Source: Diphasiastrum complanatum (lineage: Eukaryota > Streptophyta > Lycopodiopsida > Lycopodiales > Lycopodiaceae). From it: a stretch of DNA of 64,000 bases. The notes under the pieces are model-generated. The model ran no database searches. It saw only the letters and a program-made list of their open reading frames with translations, and was not told the DNA's origin. This document shows positions 41,490-56,422 of the stretch, in pieces. The first letter of the stretch is position 1; every line of letters starts with the position of its first letter. The DNA is taken from positions 54,413,512-54,477,511 of the forward strand of contig CM055098.1 in assembly GCA_029204225.1 (NCBI GenBank), written 5' to 3'. A program made the position numbers and the translations under genes.

Positions 41490-41894
41490 GCCTTCGTCTT
41501 CCTCATACAAAAGTCAGGCCAGAAGTTCTTTGGCTGCAAGCAGGGGGTCGGTTTTGGAAAGATCTTTGACACGGACATTTTGAGATTTGTATTCTCGTTT
41601 GGCTTATTCTTCCATCGCTTGTGAAACCATCTTATTGCTTTTTGCTTCGGTATTTTTGAGCATGTCGGTCCAACTTTTTGTCGAGGTCTAAATTTTCTCC
41701 TCAAGTGCTTTGACCTGATCAGGGTTCACTTCTAGAGCTTTGCTAAATGCATCCACTTGAGCTTTAAGGCTTGCATTTTCCATTTCAAGTGTCGTTACTC
41801 GTTCTTGAAGAGCCAACAGATCTGTGTGCATACTGGTTATGAGAGACATCAGTGGCACACTACATGTATCGCATAGATCGCTGAGGGGCATCAT
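41490..41894 (-). pseudogene. Coiled-coil ORF fragment, possibly LINE ORF1
   Basis: On the minus strand a 68-codon frame (41894-41688) reads LMSLITSMHTDLLALQERVTT and LEMENASLKAQVDAFSKAL, with heptad-like hydrophobics. After a stop the same frame continues with SWTDMLKNTEAKSNKMV, a stop, SQNVRVKDLSKTDP and LLAAKELL. A coiled coil followed by a SWxxMxK motif and then NVRVxxL..PxxAAxxLL resembles ORF1 proteins of some non-LTR elements, where NVxIxGL opens the RNA-binding domain. That assignment is from memory. Three stops are present and both ends are cut by copia DNA. Confidence 0.35.
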
Positions 41895-41904
41895 AGAAGC
41901 AGGA

Positions 41905-43149
41905 GAATACTCTACGTCTACTTATTGCTTTAGCTTCACATTTTGGTTGGCCTTTGTATCAGATGGATGTGAAATCTGCTTTTCTAAATGGTGAGTTAGA
42001 AGAAGAGGTGTTCATGATCAACCTGAAGGCTTTGTAGCGAAGAGACAGGAAAATAAAGTATGTCGCTTGAAGAAAGCGCTTTATGGTCTTAAACAGGCAC
42101 CACGTGCGTGGTATAGAAGGATTGATGCCTACTTTCATTCAAAAGGAATGGTGAGAACACATTCTGATCCAAATCTATATGTCTTATGCTTTGATGGTAT
42201 GGTTGCTTTGATTGATCTTTATGTTGATGACTTGATTATCACGGGATATATCAAGAGATGATAGATATGATCAAGAAAGATCTCATGGAATAATTTGAGA
42301 TGACAAATCTCAGCCTGATGCATTATTGCCTTGGAGTAGAGGTGTGGCAAAAAGGACACGAAGTGGGTTTAACACAGGTGAAGTATGTCAAAGAGTTGCT
42401 GCACAGGTTTAGGTTGCAGGATTGCAAACTAGTGAATACTCCTATTGAACCAGGTAAAAAGCTTTCTAAGCTTGATGAGTCACAGTCATTTGATGCTACG
42501 CTGTATAGGCAGTTAGTAGGGAGCTTGATTTACCTTACCACGACTAGACCAGATATATACTATGTTGTTGGCATTGTAAGTCAGTTTATGGCAGCACCTA
42601 CGAAAACGCATTTTGCTTTATGTGAAAGGCACTTTAGAGTATGGCTTGATTTACAGGAAGCATGATGGTTTACTTGAGTTGTGTGGCTATGTGGATGCGG
42701 ATTGGGGAGGTGACTATGATGATCGTAGATCCACTTCAGGGTATGTATTCCAGTTTTGTGGTAGTTGCTTTTCTTGGTCTAGTAAGAAGCAAAGTATAAT
42801 TGCTCTATCCACCACAGAAGCAGAGTATAAGGCAATGTGTAGTGCAGCACAAGAAGCTATATGGTTGAGACAAATCTTGGAAGAAGTTGGCATGAAGCAA
42901 AAAAATCCCACGACATTACATAGCGACAGTCAGAGTGGCATTCAGCTAGCAAATAATCCAATGTTCCATGCGAGAACTAAACACATTGAGATTCAGTATC
43001 ACTTTATACGTGAGAGGCTGCTGAGTCGTGAAATTCATGTTGTTCATTGTAGCACAGAAGAACAACTAGCTGATATTTTCACTAAGCCACTAGTTGGAGA
43101 AAAGTTTGATAAGTTTAGATCAAAGCTTTCTGTACTTAAAGTTTGTTGA
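41905..43149 (+). pseudogene. Ty1/copia RT-RNase H relic (copia G)
   Basis: Plus strand reads LYQMDVKSAFLNGELEEEVF, KKALYGLKQAPRAWYRRID, and LIDLYVDDLIITG with an intact YVDD box near 42220. A stop follows, then MTNLSLMHYCLGVEV, the VGSLIYLTTTRPDIYYVVG block, a frameshift near 42610, LEYGLIYRKHD, YVDADWGGDYDDRRSTSGYVF, SSKKQSIIALSTTEAEYKAM and HARTKHIEIQYHFIRERL..LADIFTKPL. Everything upstream of RT is missing. The RNase H half is one clean 178-codon frame. Confidence 0.9.
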
Positions 43150-43203
43150 CTTTAAAGCTATGTATATGACTGTATAAAAAGTAGACTCTACTTTAAGGGA
43201 GAG

Positions 43204-43399
43204 AGTTAGAATTAAAGTAGAATCATTGTGCTACTGTACTGTGGGTCCTATCAGTTGATAAGGATCAGTTGGCCTCGCCACAAGGCAAGTTGACGGGACA
43301 CGCGTCCCACCAATGGCAACCTGGGTCATGCATGGGTTGCCTGAGTGAACAACTATATGTACAGTGTAATTTCATTTTGAGTCGAAGCAAATTCTAAGT
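43204..43399 (+). repeat. Short copia LTR (~195 bp)
   Basis: Follows the polypurine tract TTTAAGGGAGAG and runs from TTAGAATTAAAG to GCAAATTCTAA, a short inverted-end pair. Its outer TG/CA dinucleotides are altered. It lies directly against the CACTA transposase fragment. Confidence 0.6.
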
Positions 43400-43778
43400 A
43401 AACCATCTATTGGATCCTATGCACATATTCAAAAACGTCAATGAATCCTTATGGAACCACATCATTGGCATAAAAGACAACTCCGCAGCTCGTAAAGATC
43501 TACAAGTGGCCGATGTGAAAAGACCCTATTGGATTCAATATACCAAAGGTGGAGATGAGATTCTACCTAGCGTGCCGTGGATTCTTACAAAAGAGCAACT
43601 CTCATATGTTAAACATGTCATAAAACAAATGAGAACTCCAACAGGCTATGCACATTTTTTATGCAAATCATTTACCAAAGATGGTAAATTAACTGGATTG
43701 AAATCGCATGATTGGCATAAGATGTTGCAATTCATACTTCCACTTTCTATTCGAGGTCTCTTCAACGATGACACATGA
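43400..43778 (+). pseudogene. CACTA (En/Spm) TNP2-type transposase fragment
   Basis: The frame begins in VNHLLDPMHIFKNVNESLWN, matching DxMHIEKNVxxNxxG of the TNP2 transposase family. Then come WILTKEQLSYVKHVIKQMRTP, GYAHFLCKSFTKDGKLTGLKSHD and WHKMLQFILPLSIRGLF, matching the GLKSHDCHxxMxxLLPxAxRG block. It ends with a stop after NDDT. Upstream transposase sequence is absent, replaced by the copia LTR. No CACTA terminal repeats were found nearby. Confidence 0.85.
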
Positions 43779-45894
43779 AATACGCTTTACAATTTATCAT
43801 TAATGATTAGGTTTGTATATTTTTTAAAGCACTTGTATAAATATGTGTTATTTCAATATTTTTGTGTGTACTTAAGTTAATTGCCAATGATTTAGAAATC
43901 TCAAATGTCTAGTTGCAAATCTTAATTATACTAGATCCAAATCATTCATAAGTTAATCCATAAATCTTCCACACAAAGATTTGTTAACTCCGCAAGTATC
44001 TATCAAAACAATATTTGATCATATGCCTATGTTCACCGACTAGATTAAGTGCATTATAACTCTAGTAACCAGGAATACACAGTAGATTCATACAAGATTA
44101 ATCGTGCACATATGTGAATAATCTCACTATGACCTAGTACATAAACACATTCTTATCTAGCAGATTCCTCCATAATCTACATATGTTACTCACATATTTC
44201 ACCGAGAATCCTGTAACTCAGCTACTAAAAAATTTCTATTTCTCATGAGTAAATAACACATTTGGAAAATCTCTGAGACGAATAACATTCAATCTCAACA
44301 GTTTTCCAATCCAACTTACCTCTAAATACATAATTTCTTCCACTCAATCAACAACTGTCTGATTCTAGTACTCAAACTAAGATTAGATTGATCCAATACA
44401 GGCATCTCAGATTTCAATTTAAATGGAATTAGTAACTTTTGACCTTTCAGTGTACTACTTATAGATCATAATTCAAATTTCAAACTTATTCTAGTTCTAG
44501 ATTGTCCACACAATCCCTAGAGAATTTCTCTTATTTGAAAGTTCCAATTAGGTATCTTACTTTGAATCTATCCGAAATTACTTTCAAAAAAATCTCATTT
44601 CTATACCACAATTGGTTCTCTTCCAAAAACTATGCAACCAACAGATCCTCAGATATAATTTTATCCCATCACTTCACCCCTCCTTTTAAAGAAATTATCA
44701 ATTTCTATAAAAGTTAACTGGAAAGATGACATATGAAAATACCCAAATCTATGAAAAGTCAGTAATAAGTGCATTCCACAAAAGGATTCACTATAGGAAA
44801 AAAGTCAGAAACGATTTCACTTCTATCCTATACTTGGGTAAATCATTGATATACAAAAATCACCTACTAGTATAAAAAATAGTACTAGTCTGACCTTTTG
44901 CATATAATTCACCATAGGATTTAACCGGAAATGAAATCTGCTTTTTACTTTTCGCTTAGTTCCTATCAATTAAATTTTTTCAATATAATTGGATGTTTTT
45001 CTTTTTTTTTGACCGGTTTGGCATTACTCCGTCAATATTAACAAACTATCAAAACCTCATAATATGAAATTACATGAATGGAAATCCTACCAATAGGATT
45101 TCTTAAACTGTATCCAAACAAGATTTTACTGTTCGGATAAAGAGTTCTATCATCGCTCATTCTATCTGGCCATTTCATATTGTTTGACGGTTTTAAATTC
45201 AATTTTGACGAGTATCTTGCCCAAACGTTCACTTGACCCATTTCTAATGATTAATATCAACTAAAAATATATCAGACAAGTAACCGATTTCAAATTTTAA
45301 CCAAACTTGAAATTCAAAAAAAAAGAAAAAATCAATTTTAACTTTTAATCTGGGAAGAACTTAGCTTCCAAAGTTTAGTCACCACCAAGCACAGTCCCAA
45401 AAAAATTAAATTTTCTTCGACCGGATACGGTTTTGGAAAGGTAACCATGAGGAATAAATATCTTATCATCACCCATTATGGCCTAGAGAATCAATAATTA
45501 TTCTCACCCATTGATCAACATATAGATTTTTCTTATGGTTATCCCATACTAGAACTAGTTATTTTCCATGCCATTACTAGAAGAGTAGCTGATGATGTAA
45601 TGCCTATTATAAATCACAAGCTCCCCTTGCATGCAAAACAATCTAAGGCTAACTTAGACCCCCAAAGGTTTACTTGGATAACACAAAGAAAAACACCATG
45701 CAACATCTCACAACAAGCAAAAGCCATAAAAATTTCCAAGAATTTTTATTCCAAAAAATCCCATGCAAGGCAACACTTGACCCAAAAAACTTCTTTGCAA
45801 AGGTTTGATAAAACCACATGCAAACCCTAAGAGTTTCACACCATCATCCTAGGCTGCCACAGCTTCATTCACGAAGTGTTCAGCCGCATCCAAC

Positions 45895-45940
<46 letters not shown>

Positions 45941-47080
45941 GCACTCCAGTTCGATCCACCTTCACCTCAATGTCTCTGCCTCACGCTCATGATTGTTTGG
46001 AAAGAATGGTTCCAAAAAATCGTTGGACAGATTGCGCTCCACCACAACAAGAATGGAGGCCATCACCACATCAGATTTTACAAAACCTTTTGTCTACCTT
46101 CTGCCCTAGATTGCTGACAGCTTTCTATTGAGCGAATCTTTCTATAGGGCGGAAGACACCAGTTCAAAGGCTCATTGATTGAGAAACCAACAGCCCAGTA
46201 ACAGCGCTAATCTCTCTACAAAGAGGGATGCTACAACACGCAGGTGATTAGCAGGATTTTTTAACAAGATTTGTCTTATCTGCTTGGTTCAAAAACAAGG
46301 TTACACTCATCTTTCTACAGATTCAACTGCTGGACAGCAATAATCTATAGATTGACCCCTAGCTCCTAATGTCCTACAGCCAAAACGGAGTCAGCCTTAT
46401 TCTCAGAATTTCAGACTTTAGTTTGCAGGTTATATTGAAGTGAGCATAAGCTTATCAAAATTCTGCAGAGAACAAAAGTTCCAAAGGGGTTATTGATCTT
46501 AACTTACGTTCATAGCTCCACTTCCCTCTTAGAATCAAAGTATTAGCACACTACAACTCTACTCTATGCTCTCAACATGTGGGTTTACAGAAGGATTTGA
46601 GTAAAACAATCTTTAATCCTATGCATGCAATAGCTTGAATCATGTTACTATGCTCCAAAAGTACATACAAATTGGACAATTTACCTACAAACTATCTATG
46701 AACTTGAACAAACAACATGATTCAGAGCATTGTGGACTGATGTAGACAATTCATAACTTCATCTGAGTGAAATTCAGCAATGAACCAAGTAACCAAATTA
46801 ACCCTTGCAGATCACTCAACACCATTTTGAAAACTTCCTCAAGAAATCATGAAATTATATATAGGTTCCCACATTCGCAACATCTTTTATCAAAAAATCC
46901 ATGTAGAAGTGCACTCTACCATAATTTCAAAAAGTATGCTACTTATCCGGAATTTGTGAATCCAACTCCATTTTTCCCTTGAGAAAAATTGCACTCAATC
47001 CGGGATGTAAATCCAAGCGCTTCAAACTTCCAAATCGATGTAGGCTTGTCTCCATCCTATCCAAGACCGCATCTTAGCCG
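43779..47080. other. AT-rich region, no recognisable gene
   Basis: Over 3 kb without a supported gene. An AG repeat sits at 45901-45939. The right end (about 45.8-47.08 kb) lies immediately internal to a minus-strand gypsy primer binding site, so it should be the leader/gag side of that element. I cannot read gag there, and the 3' LTR is not seen. Confidence 0.4.
45901..45939. repeat. (AG)n microsatellite
   Basis: About 20 uninterrupted AG units. Confidence 0.95.
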
Positions 47081-47575
47081 AGCTCTAATACCAATGTAAA
47101 GACCACTAGGGAAAATACCTAAAATGAGGATAGGAGAACACCACAAGAGAGACAATGGAGCCAAACCGCCCAACCAAATCTAGATCAAAACTGGATCTAG
47201 CCCCCAAGCCATGCCATGTGAAAGCTAGAGGAGAAGAGAGCAACTGGTAACCTGAACCAAAGTTGTCGACGGGATAATCCCTACCTCAATATATAGAGAG
47301 TAGAGTCATGTGCATGAACCCATGCAATCCCCATGCAGGTCAACTATAAATAGGTTACATCTCTTCATGCAGTCCTCCTGCCGCATATCCGTCACACGTA
47401 CATGCACTACTCCAAATGTCTCAATTAGAGTGTCTAGGTCCTCTCAAGGTAATTAGTCACAAACAGGCCTTGACTTGGAATTAAATCTCGGCGTGGCAAA
47501 CAACCTCGAATACTGGAGGGTCGGGTCTACCATATTAGGACTATTCCATGTCCTTTACAAAATATGGCTATGACA
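47081..47575 (-). repeat. Ty3/gypsy 5' LTR with primer binding site
   Basis: Minus strand: LTR starts TGTCATAGCC at 47575 and ends CTTTACA at 47095, followed by TTGGTATTAGAGCT (47081-47094), a tRNA-Met-type primer site. It shares the AACCAAATCTAGATC..GGATCTAGCCCCCAAGC block with the LTR at 10703-11198, showing both are one family and orientation. Confidence 0.7.
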
Positions 47576-48074
47576 ACAACTGTCCTAGGTTTATGCACAT
47601 GAAAACCATGTTGTGTATTGTTATATTTTTGCATTGTAACATATTTAAATCCTCAAAATGTTAATGGCAAACTGTGTTTCTAGTTTATTGAAACTTATAC
47701 TAAGTTAAAATTTTAAATTTCGAACCTTCATTAATTACATAAATGATGAACCCAAGCAAGGATATGCGTAGAAGGAAAGATGTTATTTGCATGTTATGAT
47801 CTTTCCTTCTACAAGATGATTACTTCAAAATTCAAAGAACTTATCTCAACCAAAGTTTTGTCAACAGACAATTCCTTCATAGTTAGAGTTCCCGATAATT
47901 GGTATGCATCTCAATCAGATTATGGAAAACTCACAATCATCATATAGAATAATAGCGTCTTGGCAAAATTTTAGAAGCATTATTATCATTAGCCTATAGA
48001 AGGCTAGCAGCTTTCAAGTTATATCTGTCAAATAAGCATGGTCTTGGGTTTACAAAACTATGTGCTACGATGTT
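47576..48074. other. No gene seen
   Basis: AT-rich DNA flanking the insertion site of element D. Short minus-strand frames near 48000-48070 are not recognisable. Confidence 0.4.
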
Positions 48075-48079
48075 GGCAT

Positions 48080-48763
48080 TGTTAAAAATGCAACAAAATA
48101 AGTCCAATTGATCCTAGAAATGATGTAGAAAACACCTAATTAAGATCCAAACAAGATCCAATAGCTAGAGCACAAATCAATCTATTAATTTCTAGCTTAT
48201 CTTGGTTTGAACTCCACTTTATGGCTCCAAAATCATGCAAATCCTTCACACATGTGGATGTACGGCCTGATGCAGCCTGTGTACTGTACCATCACCCTCC
48301 AAACCTTCTAATCATTCCAAAAAACCAAATTCCAATAACAATCATCAAGCAAAATATAGACCAAAACTAGTCATGAAGGAAGATTTCAATTTTACTCATA
48401 ATTGGATGGCAAATTCATCACATATTTATACATAAATGGCTCGGATCTGAGCATTTAGGGATACCTATGATCCATGACTTATAGCCCTAGTTTATAACAT
48501 AGTTGGTCATAAGATCCACCCTAATCTGGGGTCAAGATCTTGAGATCCAAAACAATCTAAAAATTGCTATTTTTAGCTCCTAGAATCTCTCTAGCCTATC
48601 TATGCACAATTTGGCCTCATTCCAAAGGAGCCATTCCAAAGCTAGGTTAGGAATAATACTTATGAAAAGTACCCTATGCTTTTTGGCACGTGTGACATCC
48701 CACAACATGGCCACATTACAATTTACAAGGGGAAAAATCAAACTAGCTTGTGTAAATTTAACA
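48080..48763 (-). repeat. 3' LTR of element D
   Basis: 684 bp; matches 53803-54456 almost throughout. It contains the ATGCAAATCCTTCACACATG and TAGCTCCTAGAATCTCTCTAG blocks found in the partner. The length difference from the 5' LTR (654 bp) comes from small indels. Confidence 0.93.
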
Positions 48764-48776
48764 CTCCTCCTCACAA

Positions 48777-49738
48777 CTAGTTTGTAGATAACATAGCCTT
48801 GCTTATCAACCAAAGGGCTGATCTTAACTTCATAAATGAATCTCTTTGAAGTGTTTTAGTGAGGATATCAGCAACACATTCACTACTTGCCACATGCTCC
48901 AAAGATATCTCCTTAGATTGAAGCTTTTCTCTCACAAAATGATGAGAGATCTCAATATGCTTTGACCTTGCATGGAAGATTGGGTTTGTTGCAAGGTGTT
49001 GGTCTGAAGTGTTGTCATTATAAAGGATTGGAACATCATCTAAACTCATGACCTTTAGCTCCATTGGTAGCCTTTTGTCCAAAGAATCTCCTTTGTAGTT
49101 CTTGGGAGAGGTTTGTACTCGACCTCGATAGACTCAAGTGAGATGGTTTCTTGTTTCTTTGATAACCAAGAAAAACCTCATCCACCATGAATGTTGCATA
49201 GGCACTTGTGGAAATCTATCCCTCTTATCACCTGCAATATCCAAGTCACTAAGGCATGCAAATCAATCATATCCCCTCTATAGAGAATTCCATGATCTAG
49301 AGTGCTCGAGAGGTATCTCAAGATTCTTATAAGTTGCCTATAAAGAGTGATGTCTATGAAGGATCCTTCATCACCTTTATTGAGCACTTTTACATCTTGT
49401 TCCATTGGTGTTTCTACATGCTTACAATCTTGCATCTTGAATCTATTGAGAAAACTTTGAGAATACTCAGATTGGCCAAGCCTTTTGTGCCACAAATCAA
49501 AGTTGGAAATATTGAGGCTATCATCACAATGTTAGTGTCCACATAGGCATCTAGTTTGAATAGTCTACTCTTATGCCTCTAGCAATGGTCTTGCCATCCT
49601 TCTTGATGTTACATGCATTTGAGGTGAACTCCACAAGAAATTCATTGTCAAGCAATTTGCCTACAAGTTCGTTCTTAGTGATGCTATGAATGTAAAGTAC
49701 TAACCATCTATCTTGATCTTCTTTGAAGATCCCAAGCA
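48777..49738 (-). pseudogene. Element D: protease-integrase junction, RT tail and RNase H
   Basis: From 49738 down the minus strand reads LVLYIHSITKNELVGKLLDN, EFLVEFTSNACNIKKDG and a WHKRLG integrase start near 49493. It then jumps to SFLNRFKMQDCKHVETPMEQ in the RT tail, showing a deletion of integrase and the RT core. RNase H follows with LATNPIFHARSKHIEISHHFV and VADILTKTLQRDSF (49082-48777). Stops and frame changes occur between blocks. Confidence 0.85.
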
Positions 49739-49743
49739 CAAAG

Positions 49744-50067
49744 TGTGAAAGATTTGGGATCAATTCAGATCCAAACCTACTAATGATCTTTGGTTACAAA
49801 AAATAAGCTAATCCACCAATCTTGCCAATCTAGAAAAATCAGCATCTACACAAAAAATGAGATGCAAACTCTATTAAAACTTGATCAAACATGAATCAAA
49901 ACATAAATAGAAGCTATTGTTCGTACAGTAGCAGTATCCTACTATATTTCACACGTGTGAACTTGAAAATAGCAAATATTGATCATTCTACACATAGAAT
50001 TGCAAGACATCACAAGTATAGTGCACCAAATGGATAGTAGAACCCAAGAGAACCATCTATAAGCATG

Positions 50068-50162
<95 letters not shown>

Positions 50163-50330
50163 CTATTCTCTTTATCCACGAGTTACATCCTTTTATAGCA
50201 GGTCCAAAACCTAAATTGTCACTTGGTTTCTCTCCAATATGAAAAACCCTACTATTTTTAGGACTAGATTCAATGTACCCAACATTCAAATTTGAATCTA
50301 CTCAAACTCGACTTCTAATCTTTCCCACAC
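49744..50330 (-). repeat. 3' LTR of element E (truncated)
   Basis: Matches 51335-51833. The portion corresponding to 51850-51983 of the partner is missing. It contains a (GA)n array of about 44 units at 50070-50158. Confidence 0.85.
50070..50158. repeat. (GA)n in element E 3' LTR
   Basis: About 44 GA units, at the same LTR position as the array at 51569-51672. Confidence 0.95.
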
Positions 50331-50930
50331 TTTCCAAAAGTACCTCTTGATCATCAACTTGATCATCAAAGTCATTGAACAAACTTTTTTTTCCAGATCC
50401 ATTACTTGTTGTAAAAACATCAAAACATCCAATAGCTTTCTTGTCCTTAGGTAACTCCACCAATCTCCATGTTCCATTCTTCATAAGAGCTTGATACTCA
50501 AGATTTCATTGCTTGGATCCACTCCTCTTATTTTCCTACTTCATCTACACTTGTAGGTTCATCAAATGATGTTAGGAAAACAAAATAATTTCCATAAACT
50601 TCATCATATGTGAGCCTTGAAGGCATATGTTCTCCTTGGCTTTTGACTTGATGAAGGTCCATCATCACCACCATCCAAAGTAGGATCCTTCTCATCAACA
50701 TCAAGAATGTTAGATCCATCCACTTCACCATTAATCATGCTTGAAGACACCTTTGGAATCCCCTCATCAAAAATGACATCTCTACCAACAATCACTTTGT
50801 TAGTAGAAGGAATGTAAACCTTGTAGACTTTACTCACCTCACTATATCCAACAAAAATACCTCTTCTTGAAGATGGATCCTCCTTGGTACTATCATCAAG
50901 AGTGATGTTGACATAGCATGTGCTTGATCA
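50302..50930 (-). pseudogene. Element E integrase tail and RT start
   Basis: The minus strand reads RRGIFVGYSEVSKVYKVYIPS, VIVGRDVIFDE (integrase C-terminal end), an acidic linker, RLTYDEVYGNYFVFLTSFDEP, a broken EWIQAMKS block and then NGTWRLVELPKDKKAIGC (RT start). Frameshifted in several places; it ends at the LTR. Confidence 0.8.
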
Positions 50931-51334
50931 ACCTATGATCTATCCTCAATCTAATGACTCTTGCCACTTCCTAAGATTAAAACACACTCAAATGAATTCC
51001 AACAACCTCACTGTCTAGAGATCCAATCAAAATTAGGTTTTTGACAAAATCATAAAAAATTGAATATTTCAAAATCTATATGCAAATGCAAACTATTAGC
51101 CACCACTTAGGCTATTATAATGATTCCAAAAATTGGCCAAATCCAACATGTAAATTGAAAAATCAAAATTGATCAAGATTATAAACCTATATACTGTTTT
51201 GATCTACAAAAGATCCAATCTACATAAGCAAGAAACTCGATTTTGGTGTGGAATCCAATCTAGCATGCTCTAGCATTGATATTTTCTCCAAATATTGACC
51301 TCCTTCATAACCTAAAACACAAGCTTGGATACCA

Positions 51335-51983
<649 letters not shown>

Positions 51984-51988
51984 CAAAG

Positions 51989-53013
51989 GTGTTGATCCTA
52001 CTTCTTCTACTTTACAAGAACGATTATTTTTTGTAAAAATTGACTTGATGGGACCATCATAAGTTGAGAAGGCCGAGAAATACTCCCTCTTGCTTTTCAT
52101 GTGGGAGCTAGCCCCACTATCTATCCACCACCGGTCTTCTCCTTTCATGCTTGAAGATGAAAAACTTGACATTATGAGAGAGTCTTCATGTGAACTCTCC
52201 TCTTCCTCTTTGCTTGGCTTTGAGCTTTCTTCCACTTGAAGCACTCGGAGGCATAATGCACCATCTTGCTACAAAAGTAGCACTTATCTCTTTGACTTAT
52301 CCTTCTTGGGCTTGCTTGAGCTTGGACTTGAAGATCCATCTTGATCTTCACCTTTTACTTGGTTCATCTTGAATGCACCACCTTTGCCTTTGGATTTGCC
52401 TTTGCTCTTGATGAAAAGAGCCTTTTCATCTCCATCATTTAGGGAGAGCTTCTCCATCCTTGACTTGATGTGAGTTCTCCTACTCTCCTCGGCCACGAGG
52501 ACTCCTTGGAGATCTTCAAGAGAGGGCAACTTGACCATGATTGCATAGCCTTGCACCAAGTTAGCAAAATCCACGCTTAGTCCATTGACCAAGTTCACAT
52601 TCCTTAATGGAATCTCCTATGTAAGCAAGCTCCTTGTTTAAGTCTTTAACTCTCAAAACATATGAATGACCACTCTCTCCCTTGGCTTGAAAGCATTGAA
52701 GGATTTGGTTCTTCAAGGATAGCAACCTTGAAGTGTTCTTAGATTCATATATTTTTTGAAGAGTTTCCCATGCTTCTTGAGCAGAGGTGCAAGCACCTAC
52801 CTCCTTAAGAAGCTCATTTGCTACATTCATTTTTACACAATGGAGGGCAATCTTGCACCTCTTCTTGTATTTTGTAGCTTCTTGAGGGTGAATAGGCTCA
52901 TCCTCATCACCACTCACAATGTCCATTAGATCTTGCAAGACAAGAATGGACTCCATTCTTAGCTTCCAAATAGAGTAATTAGAAGCATTCATTTGGATCC
53001 AAGAGATATGCAT
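51989..53013 (-). pseudogene. Element D gag and protease
   Basis: Minus strand: WIQMNASNYSIWKLRMESIL gag start, NELLKEVGACTSAQEAWETL, a frame break near 52590, LPSLEDLQGVLVAEESRR and a Lys-rich tail. A knuckle-like CYFCSKMVHYASECF (about 52280; Gly-His is changed to Val-His) precedes WWIDSGASSHM in the protease (about 52125-52090, catalytic Asp intact). The protease frame runs to the exact insertion site of element E. Frame shifts in the gag-protease linker make it non-functional. Confidence 0.88.
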
Positions 53014-53802
53014 TTATGGAAGTCATCTCTCTCTAATCAAGAGCTTGATCACAAAAAATGGATGCAAAATAGAAATGATTGACAATCTAGCTATCCCACT
53101 ACTTAGGGACTTAAGAAGATTCAAACCTTGACCTCTCAACAAGATCCTACTTGATCTTGAGCTAAATCAAATCTATTTGAAACAACAAAAATGGAAACTA
53201 GCTTGAATTGGAATGAAAATTGGATGTAGAATTGCCTCCTCCTTTATCTCGACTTCACAAGGTACTTGGATTCACCTAACCTGAACCAAAAGCAATCAAA
53301 TGTGCATAAATACCTCTTCAAATCATCCCTATAAAATCAGGTTGAATCACCATGCAATAATTAATCCAAACAATTTCACCAAAACAAGCAAAAATGAACA
53401 CAATCTTGACTAGAATTGCATCCTATGATGAGAACTTGCAATTGGGCTGACCCTAAAAATGACTTTCAAAGACCTTAATAAGCCTAAGAAATACCTACTG
53501 CAGCACCAAGAATGCTGATCTACCTTCTTATTGAATGATTGAAAACTATTTTTTGTGATTGACTCCACAAATCGAGTAGCATCCAAAAAGAAGGAAAAAA
53601 GTTGTTATTTTGATCCTCAACCCAGTTTTTGTAGCTAATCCACCTGTAAATAAAATCCCATTAGATCTCTCTTCACTCAATTACATCAAAAATTGAAGGT
53701 CCTAATCATAGATTATGTCTAGATAGCAATCAATGCTTGAATTGCATCAAAATCTATAATCCTAGCATGACTTATAGCTCTTTTTTTGGATTGGCGATAC
53801 CA

Positions 53803-54456
53803 TGTTGAAAATGCAACAAGATAAGTCCAATTGATCCTAGAAATGATGTAGAAAGCACCTAATTAAGATCCAAATAAGATCCAGTAGCTAGAGCACAAAT
53901 CAATCTATTGATTTCTAGCTTATCTTCGCTTGAACTCCACTTTATGGCTCCAAAATCATGCAAAATCCTTCACATGTGTGGATATACGGCCTGATGTAGC
54001 CTGTGTACTATACCAGCACCCTTCAAACCTTCTAATCATTCCAAAAAAACAAATAAAATTAGTTATGAAGGAAGATCTCAATTTTACTCATAATTGGATG
54101 GCAAATTCATCACATATTTATACATAAATGCCTCGGATCTGAGCATTTAGGGCTACATATGATCCATCCATGACCTAACCTTAGTGTCTAACCTAATAGG
54201 TCATAATATCCACCTTAATTGGGGTCAAAATCTTGAGATCCAAAACAATCTAAAAATTGCTATTTTTAGCTCCTAGAATCTCTCTAGCCTACCTATGCAC
54301 AATTTGGCCTCATTCCAAAGGTGCCATTCCAAATCTAGGTTAGGAATAAGACTTATGAAAAGTAACCTATGCTTTTTTGCACGTGTGACATCCCACAACA
54401 TGGCCACATTACAATTTACAAGTGGAAAAATCAAACTAGCTTGTGTAAATTTAACA
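53803..54456 (-). repeat. 5' LTR of element D
   Basis: 654 bp, bounded by the primer site (53788-53802) and by target duplication GGCAT (54457-54461). Confidence 0.93.
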
Positions 54457-54461
54457 GGCAT

Positions 54462-55929
<1,468 letters not shown>

Positions 55930-56125
55930 CCTAGAAAGGCCCTTCCTCTCTCTTTATCAGATTTCCATCCTCTCACCATGCTCAATATTTCGCACAAAAT
56001 CATTGACAAAGCTATAGCCTCTTGCTTGTCACCACTATTGGGCTCCATCCTTCCTTGTGAGCAATTCGGCTTTCTCAATGGCCGCAACATAATGAATTCC
56101 ATCCTTAATATTTGGGAAAAGTAAA
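55930..56125 (+). pseudogene. LINE (L1-type) reverse transcriptase fragment
   Basis: One frame reads LSDFHPLTMLNISHKIIDKA, IASCLSPLLGSILPCEQFGF and LNGRNIMNSILNIWEK before a stop. This is the FRPISLxNxxYKIIxKxIAxRLxxxLxxIIxxxQxGFxxGRxIxDNI block of plant L1 RT. Catalytic motifs are absent. It is more coherent than the relic near 1 kb. Confidence 0.85.
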
Positions 56126-56326
56126 AAAGGAGTCACACAAGACTTTCATATTGGCCTACTCTGTTGGTGAAATATGGACCCCTAACGCTATTCTAACTTG
56201 CCTTATTATCAAGGATCATGGTCAAGGGAGGTGATTGATTCGCATACTAGACAATTGGCAATAGGGCCAAAGTGCATGGGGCAAGACCTTTATAGAGGTT
56301 TGATGTATTCATTTACCATTTAGTGG

Positions 56327-56328
<2 letters not shown>

Positions 56329-56415
<87 letters not shown>

Positions 56416-56422
56416 TATATAT
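56329..56422. repeat. Compound (TC)n(AC)n(AT)n microsatellite
   Basis: About 36 TC units, then 7 AC units and a short TATATAT run. Confidence 0.95.
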
